In this document: piece after piece, positions 17,829 through 23,455 of the stretch
Layout of the letters: each line of letters begins with the position of its first letter
How positions within the stretch are numbered: position 1 is the first letter of the stretch
Assembly (NCBI GenBank): GCA_002286855.1
Contig: NRSV01000022.1
Span: 342,472-365,926 of the forward strand
From: Bipolaris cookei
Taxonomy: Eukaryota; Ascomycota; Dothideomycetes; Pleosporales; Pleosporaceae
DNA length: 23,455 nt
Direction of reading: 5' to 3'
Notes under the pieces: model-generated
Told to the model about the DNA's origin: nothing
The model's input: the letters and a program-made list of their open reading frames with translations, nothing else
Databases searched by the model: none
Position numbers and translations under genes: made by a program

Positions 17829-17936
17829 CACCTCAAGGGAAATGATCATGTCAAGGGCAATATATTTTTTGAGACAATACAACTTACACCACAACGCTCT
17901 ATATTTAAAATCTAAATTAGCCAAAAGTTTTGCAGC

Positions 17937-20198
17937 ATGCCAAAGTCTAATTCTACAGTGTTAGGATATACTGACGAGGTAGTGGTGTATAGAAATCACA
18001 CCGAAGCGCTCCGCAAGCTCCCCAAGCCAAACATCTTATCTTATGCCAGAGTCCACAATCTGAAGTATAAATGTCTTCTCCGCACATATAACAACAAGCC
18101 CAAACGCTGTGATCGAAAGCCGCCCAACTGTCTGCCCACCGAAGCTCAAGACCTTGCTCTTGAGCGTTATCTTGACGCGATTGACGCGATTGGTTTTGGT
18201 ATTCAACACCATACTATTGCTATACAAGCCCACGCTTTGCTTGAAGAGTCGTATCTTGGTATTTACGAAGCTCCTCACCCAATTGGAAAGAATTGGGCAC
18301 GTCGTTGGCTCCGTCGTCATCCAAAATATAGACGCGTTAAAGCAAAACCAATGGAGGTATTGCGATTACAGGCACAACAACCAGAAGTTATACAGGATTA
18401 GTTTGCAAAGCTTAAAAGTATGATAGATCGGTTTGGAATACAGCCAGAGGATCTATACAACATGGACGAAACTGGTTGTCGGATTGGAGTTGCGGCAAAT
18501 CAGTACATCTACACTAGAAACCAACGTGCTATCTTCATCCCAAACGCCAAAAACCGCGAGCTAATTACTCTTATTGAGTCTATCAACGCTGCTGGCGATG
18601 TTATTGAGCCTATGGTTATTATCAAAGCGACGACTGTTATGGAGCATTGGATAGCCGATCTCCATGATCGCTACTTAATTGCAGTATCAGAGAGTGGCTA
18701 TAGCAATGATCAGCTCGCGCTAGAGTGGTTGAAGCACTTTGATCGCTGTACCAAGACTCGATTGAGGGGTATATGGAGGATATTACTAGTTGATGGGCAC
18801 CGATCTCATGAGACAAGAGAGTTCATTCAATACGCTGAACAACAGAAGATACAACTCTACGCGTTGCCACTTCATACCACCCATATTCTTCAACCACTTG
18901 ACGTCGGCTGCTTTCAACCGCTCAAGTATTACCATGGCCGCTGCCTCAACTGGGCTGCTCGCGCGGGGTCAAGAGAGATCAACAAAGCAGACTTCCTCTC
19001 TACTATCGCTGAGATCCAGCGACTTACCTTTACGCGCTCTACTATATTGAGCGGCTGGAGGCGAACTGGGCTTGCTCCATTTAAGCCAGACGTCGTGATC
19101 AGCGCACTACGGTCGCGCGACAACGACGATAGCAGCATTGAGCAGTCTCTTACCCCACCGCCTCTTCCACCTTCACGAGAAACTACTCCTGTTGTAATGA
19201 GCTCGCCACCACGTCTAGGCTCATCGTTATCGCGCGTGCCGCCTCGGATTAGCTACAATCGCTGCAGAATCAGCCTACAAACCGCTCGACTCGAGCGCCG
19301 TCAGCGACAACCAGATGCAACGCCTGAGCCTGAGAATCCTCCACCTGGCCATGAAGCCTTTGGTACGCCCAAAACAATCCGCCAAGCCCATGCCCAAGAG
19401 ATTTTTGTTAACGCTGTACTTCGCGAGCATCTCCCGCCCGACGTCGCCGCAAGCGTTATCAAACACCAGCGGGGCATCTCAGCAATGGCGCGAACTGCTG
19501 AGGGCTTACGGCGCGAGCTACGTCAGACTTCAGCAGCAAAGCTTGCTAAGGATGAGCGACGCCGTGGCAAGCGACGTACAATTCAAACGGCTGGCGGTCC
19601 TATCTATGCTGAAGACGCGCGCGCGATGGTCAAAGAGAGAGCTGAGCGCGAGGCTCAACACCATCTGGAGACAGCTAAGGCTGTAGAACAGCGTCAGATC
19701 AAGGTCGCCTGCAACAAATACAAGCAGCTGCTCCCTTCAATACGTGCTGCTGGGCGGCGATACTGCAGGCGCGCCGCTGATGGCGTCCTCATTACTACTA
19801 ACGTTGCGCGCTGGCAGCGCAATGATGAGGATTATAACACCAAAAAAGATGATAGCTATGCGCATATACACCAATCACAGGATTATAAGTATAGAAGAGC
19901 CCAGAGAACTACAGCTGAGGATACACCAGTCTGTTGGGTAGCTGCCGCAGTCCGCGCCCCACACGATCCTTACAGTCTGAAGTATAACTCTCAATACCAA
20001 GGCAACGCCTCAGACGCCTCCACAGATAGTGAGGAAGACGAGCTAGTAGATATGCAGCAAGGGCTTTCAAACAGTATCAGATTTAAGCCCCAGATATCAC
20101 TTGAACGCTTAGAAACACCAATTGAGATGAGCGGCGTGATGGACGACAGCAGCTACGATCGCGACTATAACAGCAATCTTAGTATCAGTGATGTTTAA
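17937..20198 (+). pseudogene. Element Y transposase (DDE), one nonsense codon in an otherwise open frame
   Basis: A single frame of 754 codons runs from ATG 17937 (MPKSNSTVLGYTDEVVVYR) to TAA at 20196, broken only by TAG at 18399-18401. Relatives have Trp at that place (as in AWFELV of element C), so a TGG-to-TAG change is likely. The N-terminal region holds HTH domains (PIGKNWARRWLRRHPKY at about 118-134). In the joined numbering the catalytic Asp residues are 177 (NMDETG), 286 (LLVDGHRSH) and 322 (LQPLDVGCFQPLK), DD35D. The C-terminal 250 residues are Pro-rich, then basic and probably coiled (KDERRRGKRRTIQ), without a CCHC knuckle. The part after the stop could start at ATG 18420 but would lack the DNA-binding domain. 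Confidence 0.88.
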
Positions 20199-20401
20199 AA
20201 TAACTAGGGGCTTTCTTAGAATGTATATCTTAATATTAGCAGACAGCTACGCTTAAAATCTTAAGTGGTTCACAGCAAAATCACGATTATAGTTGTCTGT
20301 TGCCCTTGACATGATCATTTCCCTTGAGGTGGTAGGCCCGTGCTTCGCACGGGCAATCTTTTAGATTTTCCACCGGAACCATTGGGCCCGAGTATATATT
20401 A

Positions 20402-20704
20402 ACGTATTCTATTACCGAGAGTGCCACATCACCGAGTGTGCCACTTTTTCTTGGCATCGCGAACTTCACGTACGAAACACTATGCATCAAGAACATAAGG
20501 ATTTTTTTTAGCTCAGCGAGAAGGTAGAATTACTCTTGCTCTTCAGGCCTTTCTTACGGGTCAATTTAAGATTATACGAAGCGCTGCTGCCTATAACATA
20601 CCTTTTCAGCCGCTTTCTGATCGGCTGAAGAAAATCACATTTCGGTCCCAAGCATCTCCAAACTGCCGCAAGCTTACTATAACTGAAGAGCAGACAATCG
20701 TACG
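20402..20704 (+). repeat. Left arm of element X
   Basis: It starts ACGTATTCTATTACCGAG and includes the reading AQREGRITLALQAF and SPNCRKLTITEEQTIVR, matching residues about 10-75 of the element C transposase. It is identical to the right arm except for one base near 20416. Confidence 0.9.
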
Positions 20705-20705
20705 G

Positions 20706-21416
20706 TATACCTGCTTCTTCGTACCAAGCAGAGATGTGGACGTGTCCTTTGTAGATAATGAATGGCGGGGTAGCGTATCCCGCAGCGCAGATGCTCTGAA
20801 TAACTGTAACCCACTAGCGATTGCCTGGCTGTGTAAGAGTAGGCCTTGTACGACGCTCTACACCTGTAACCACCTTCATTGAGTCAATTATGTCCATCTG
20901 AAAGCCAGTTTCGTCAAAGTTGTGAATATCGTTTGAATGAACCCCGTACTTCTCAATTGTCTCTCGTTCGAGGTTAAACCACGCGTTAATAACCTGTGTC
21001 TTCTTGCTGTATTCTCTGACGATCCTTTGCTCAACTAAAGGCCGTTTTAAGCTTGTCCGAACGTAATACAAACCGCTCTGCCCAGCATTTGCCTACAGGC
21101 TGTCCACCTCGTACACGTAGTAGTTTATCTGCCATATCTGCTACTTCGCACAGTCGGGGCGGAAATCCTCGCGAGTCTAGGTCAAGAATATATCGTACGA
21201 TTGTCTGCTCTTCAGTTATAGTAAGCTTGCGGCAGTTTGGAGATGCTTGGGACCGAAATGTGATTTTCTTCAGCCGATCAGAAAGCGGCTGAAAAGGTAT
21301 GTTATAGGCAGCAGCGCTTCGTATAATCTTAAATTGACCCGTAAGAAAGGCCTGAAGAGCAAGAGTAATTCTACCTTCTCGCTGAGCTAAAAAAAATCCT
21401 TATGTTCTTGATGCAT
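20706..21416 (-). pseudogene. Element X transposase, N-terminal and part of the catalytic region, broken
   Basis: On the minus strand it begins MHQEHKDFF then a stop, and by frame change follows the element C protein: HTH region, ERETIEKYGVHSNDIHNFDE (first catalytic Asp), RRTRPTLTQPGNR, a TAG where C has GAG (20813-20811), then WVTVIQSICAAGYATPPFII up to AWYEE. The second and third catalytic Asp regions and the tail are missing because the sequence switches to an inverted copy of the 5' end near 20705. Confidence 0.8.
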
Positions 21417-21496
21417 AGTGTTTCGTACGTGAAGTTCGCGATGCCAAGAAAAAGTGGCACACTCGGTGATGTGGCACTCTCGGTGATAGAATACGT
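21194..21496 (-). repeat. Right arm of element X
   Basis: This is the inverted copy of 20402-20704. On its inner side the transposase reading continues (YILDLDSRGFPPRLCEVADM), showing that this arm, not the left one, is continuous with the original element. Confidence 0.9.
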
Positions 21497-21543
21497 TATC
21501 AATACAACAATACAATACAATGTAACATAGTAGTTACAGGCTG

Positions 21544-22464
21544 TTAGCTACTACTAGTAACTTGCTTCTTGCACGTTCGTGAATTATGACCAGTCTCCCT
21601 GCACTTTGTACAGCGCGCTGAAGCCTGACGGCTGACACCTGATCGAGCCCTCCCTTGACGCAATTCTCCCTCAATCTGTTGCTCAACCTCCTTTTGAGCT
21701 ACTATTTCTTCCCCCTTTGCCTTTGTAAGCGTCCCATGCTTCTGAATCGGCTTCTTTTTACGAGCTCTGCGCGATGTTGCTGCTTGATTAGCTCGCTCAA
21801 GGCTGACAATTCGCTCGCCCAGTAGCGCAGCTCCATAGGCTATCTTCACAGTAACCCACTCGCGATTGCCAGGCTGGATAGCCTTAGGTATAGAGCGTCT
21901 CTCAGATCTAGTAACAACTAGCTGAGCTGAAATCTTGCCTATCTGGAAGCCAGTCTCGTCAAAGTTGTGCGTATCCTCGTCACAGACGCCGTACTTGGCC
22001 TTTATACGCGCTACTAGCTCGAACCAGGTCTTAATAGCCTATGAATCCTCACAGAGAGCTCTCTGGCGATCATATGGTCGATTAAATCGAGTTTTAAAAC
22101 TCTCTATTCGCTTGACAAAGTTCTTTGGCCAGTCTCTGCCAACCTAACTAGCGCCACGCTCAGTGAGCAGCTTATCCGCCATATATCTTACAGCGCCTAG
22201 GGAGGGGGAATATTCACGTGAATCCAGATCAAGTATATACTCAGTAATCATCTCTTCTTCTAGTTTGCTGAGCTTCTTTGAGTTAGGCTCACAATCGCGT
22301 CGCGCAGCGATTCCAGCGCGTCGGTCACGTAGCGTTGATCGGGCGACGTTAAACATTTGTACAGCTAGCTACTCAGATTGAATCTGCTGTTGATTAATAG
22401 CATAGATAGCCATATTGATATTTGCTTCGTTGTAGACCGATTGAACAAGATTTGGTGGAGCCAT
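21544..22464 (-). pseudogene. Element Q transposase with the DDE core deleted and three nonsense codons
   Basis: One minus-strand frame runs from ATG 22464 (MAPPNLVQSVYNEANINMAI) to the stop at 21544. It contains three TAG codons: after about residue 31, after residue 106 (LLTERGAS) and near CEDS. The HTH part (VGRDWPKNFVKR), the first catalytic Asp (HNFDETGFQIG) and PGNREWVTV are present. Then it jumps directly to the tail (LGERIVSLERANQAATSRRA, CTKCRETGHNSRTC). Roughly 250 residues that hold the second and third Asp in relatives are gone. No transposase activity is possible. Confidence 0.85.
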
Positions 22465-22641
22465 TGTTATTTGAAGGTGACACGTTACCGAAAATTAGCA
22501 GGGTGAACGGTTCGCTTGGTTGGACGGCTCGCTTAGTACTTACGTTAGCCTACTACGATTCCTAATTGCCATCGTGGTTGCGTTGTAATAGTCGTGTAAT
22601 AGTCATGAACTTGATGGGGTCTTAGCATGTCCGGTCACGGA

Positions 22642-22822
22642 CACCAACTTCGAGTTTTTCAGAATAGGTGTAATTTTAGCTGAATATATACAAATCCATC
22701 TTAAGAAATCGATTGCAACTAGTGCCAAGTCGTGCAGCCCACGCGCTATAGAGCTAGAAGCTGGTAAAGTAGTTAGTTTGAACACGTTTCACTCACGAAA
22801 ACAAAAACACACAGACCACCTA
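22642..22822 (+). repeat. LINE-C: 5' UTR fragment, opposite orientation
   Basis: It begins CACCAACTTCGAGTTTTTCA and follows the LINE-A/B 5' UTR to ACACACAGACCACCTA, about 30 bp short of where ORF1 would start. It has the same 5' terminus as the other copies but on the plus strand. On the left it directly abuts the clipped end of element P. Confidence 0.75.
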
Positions 22823-22834
22823 CAGTGCCGTGCT

Positions 22835-22868
22835 GCCCGGCGTAACGCCCGGCCCGGCGTAACGCCCG
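22835..22868. repeat. Perfect 17-bp tandem duplication, GC-rich
   Basis: GCCCGGCGTAACGCCCG occurs twice in direct succession (22835-22851 and 22852-22868), next to the broken end of LINE-C. It resembles the doubled 17-bp motifs in the transposon ends of this window and contains TAACG, but I see no partner inverted copy. Confidence 0.6.
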
Positions 22869-22980
22869 CTTCGATCACCAAAATCAAAACGCTAACATGA
22901 AACTATTAAGCCACGTACGATAGCTATTATCACGATATTTTCTAGTGTTGAGCTCTAGAGGCCTTAATTGATATATATAG

Positions 22981-23455
22981 CTATCTATATTTTGATGGGA
23001 GCTTGATTGTTCGGCCGTGTCGTGATTGAGATGGTGGTGGGCCTGCTGCAGCACCTGCAGCCTCAACGCCAGCCTGAGGCTGCGCAGCAGCTCTCTTTTT
23101 TGAAGCAGCCTTTATAGAAGCCTTAAGAGTACGTTTCTTGCCCCTTTGAGAAGTTTTTTGAGCTCGTTGGAGGCGTTGTTGAGCTCTACGAGCTGCCTGT
23201 CGGGTAGCTTGATCTGCAGCTCTCTCAGCTCTCGCCTTCTCCCTCGCTATCCTAGCCTCTGCTCTAGCCTCTCGCCTTATCTGAAGCTCCTGAGCCTTGG
23301 CCTGCTTCCGATCCTCTCGTTCACGAGCTCTCTCAGCTTTCTGGTGTTGTAGCTGCTCTTCTTCAAGCCCTTGTTGGAGCTGGCGATCACGTGCCTCCTT
23401 CACCTTCCTTGGAGACCAGAATACAGCCCCACCGTGATACTCCTCCTCTGCCTCT
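22981..23455 (-). CDS. C-terminal part of a pogo-like transposase, runs off the window
   Basis: The frame is open from the window edge (GAG GCA GAG GAG..., EAEEEYHGGAVFWSPRKVKEA) to TAG at 22983-22981. The YHGGAVFWSPRKVKEAR block, the long Glu/Arg/Gln/Ala coiled coil, the Lys-rich RGKKRTLKAS and the ending HGRTIKLPSKYR are typical of the C-terminal tail of fungal DDE_1 transposases, in a family different from C, P, Q and Y here. The catalytic core would lie beyond 23455. A start at 23403 would be a GTG inside the frame and is not real. No stop or frameshift is seen in this part. Confidence 0.75.
   Translation of the reverse strand, partial: EAEEEYHGGAVFWSPRKVKEARDRQLQQGLEEEQLQHQKAERAREREDRKQAKAQELQIRREARAEARIAREKARAERAADQATRQAARRAQQRLQRAQKTSQRGKKRTLKASIKAASKKRAAAQPQAGVEAAGAAAGPPPSQSRHGRTIKLPSKYR

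Larger units (their letters stand above)
17768..20392 (+). mobile_element. Element Y: nearly intact pogo-like transposon inserted in Q
   Basis: The element is 2625 bp with 93-bp terminal inverted repeats (17768-17860 and 20300-20392) differing at one base, flanked by TA at 17766-17767 and 20393-20394. The repeats start CTCGGGCCC rather than ACGT, so this is a separate family from C, P, Q and S. Each repeat contains a GC-rich hairpin, perfect in the right copy (GCCCGTGC-TTC-GCACGGGC). One transposase gene with a single stop codon fills it. Confidence 0.92.
20402..21496. mobile_element. Element X: palindromic (foldback-like) derivative of the element C family
   Basis: The element is 1095 bp, flanked by TA at 20400-20401 and 21497-21498, and separated from Y by only 6 bp plus the flanking TA dinucleotides. 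Its arms (20402-20704 and 21194-21496) are 303 bp each with a single mismatch that I could find. Both arms are the 5' end of a C-type element: terminal repeat with a doubled ACCGAG..GCCAC motif, then the transposase N-terminus. The centre carries the next part of the transposase in minus orientation only. The normal 3' end is absent. Confidence 0.9.
17694..22545 (-). mobile_element. Element Q: pogo-like deletion derivative inserted in P, host to Y and X
   Basis: Terminal inverted repeats of 52 bp (17694-17745 and 22494-22545) differ at one base and are flanked by TA (17692-17693, 22546-22547). Each begins ACGTAAGTACT and then has a doubled 17-bp motif, AAGCGAGCCGTCCAACC followed by AAGCGAACCGTCCACCC. 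Without the inserts Y and X, Q is only about 1.1 kb. It encodes a transposase remnant on the minus strand. Its length in the window is inflated by Y (2625 bp) and X (1095 bp), each flanked by TA. Confidence 0.85.
16011..22637 (+). mobile_element. Element P: pogo-like transposon split by nested insertions
   Basis: The left end begins ACGTCTGGGACAGGCGAGTG after TA 16009-16010. The internal right end is at 22548-22637, ending in a reverse complement of the left repeat (GGGTCTTAGCATGTCCGGTC versus GACCGGACATGCCAAGACCC), but the outermost 20 or so bases are missing where LINE-C starts. P is interrupted at a TA (17692-17693 / 22546-22547) by element Q: the 3' UTR on the far side (TAGCCTACTACGATTCC) matches element S just after its stop codon (TAGCCTATTACGATTTT). 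Confidence 0.82.

Noticed and set aside
20293..20400. Separate gene or CRISPR-like repeat near 17.8 and 20.3 kb
   Set aside because: The paired sequences are the inverted ends of element Y; there is no array of spaced direct repeats anywhere in the window.
22822..22980. Right half of R' expected after the nest
   Set aside because: I found no R-type terminal repeat or transposase sequence here; the right part of R' appears lost.
22981..23403. Independent Ala/Arg/Gln-rich coiled-coil protein gene
   Set aside because: The frame continues to the window edge with a transposase-type block and ends in a transposase-like tail, so it is the end of a longer gene.
1..23455. tRNA, rRNA or other RNA genes
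   Set aside because: I recognised no tRNA-like A/B boxes or rRNA segments, though I could not run a covariance-model search.

Overview
The window looks like a repeat-rich, gene-poor stretch of a filamentous ascomycete genome, most likely a Dothideomycete. Three things point there: spliceosomal introns of 51-63 nt with GT..AG ends and CTAAC/CTGAT-like branch sites, secreted-protein genes of fungal type, and Fot1/pogo-like transposons plus a Tad1-type LINE, several broken by stop codons of the kind left by repeat-induced point mutation (RIP; C-to-T and G-to-A). The taxon is an inference from gene style, not from a marker gene.

Layout. Positions 1-4074 (minus strand) hold a LINE (LINE-A) with uninterrupted ORF1 and an ORF2 open to the window edge. 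It directly abuts the 5' part of a second, related LINE (LINE-B). A 40-bp tandem repeat and a diverged copy of the LINE 5' UTR follow (about 4199-4598), then about 1 kb with no recognisable content. Positions 6029-7965 carry a three-exon gene for a secreted GMC oxidoreductase. A decayed pogo-like element, S (8002-9761), sits 36 bp after its stop codon. Element R (10223-12564) is a decayed, distinct pogo-like family. Between R and the next element lies a four-exon minus-strand gene (12833-13192) for a 60-residue cysteine-rich secreted protein with eight cysteines; it is too fragmented by introns to appear as a long ORF. Element C (13650-15498) is a structurally intact pogo-like transposon with an unbroken 561-residue transposase.

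Positions 15.6-22.6 kb are a nest of DNA transposons: a transposase tail remnant (T); an R-like left end (R') beside it; element P inserted in R'; element Q inserted in P at a TA; and elements Y and X inserted in Q, each at a TA. X is a palindromic relative of C with 303-bp arms differing at one base. A 5' fragment of a third LINE copy (LINE-C) abuts the clipped right end of P. The window closes with the C-terminal part of another pogo-like transposase running off the right edge.

The transposable elements do not act together as one system. The two host-type genes (GMC oxidoreductase and cysteine-rich secreted protein) are islands among them. The most interesting signals are the hidden cysteine-knot-like gene, the 17-bp-spaced doubled motifs in the terminal repeats of three transposon families, and the palindromic element X with a microhomology at its inversion point.
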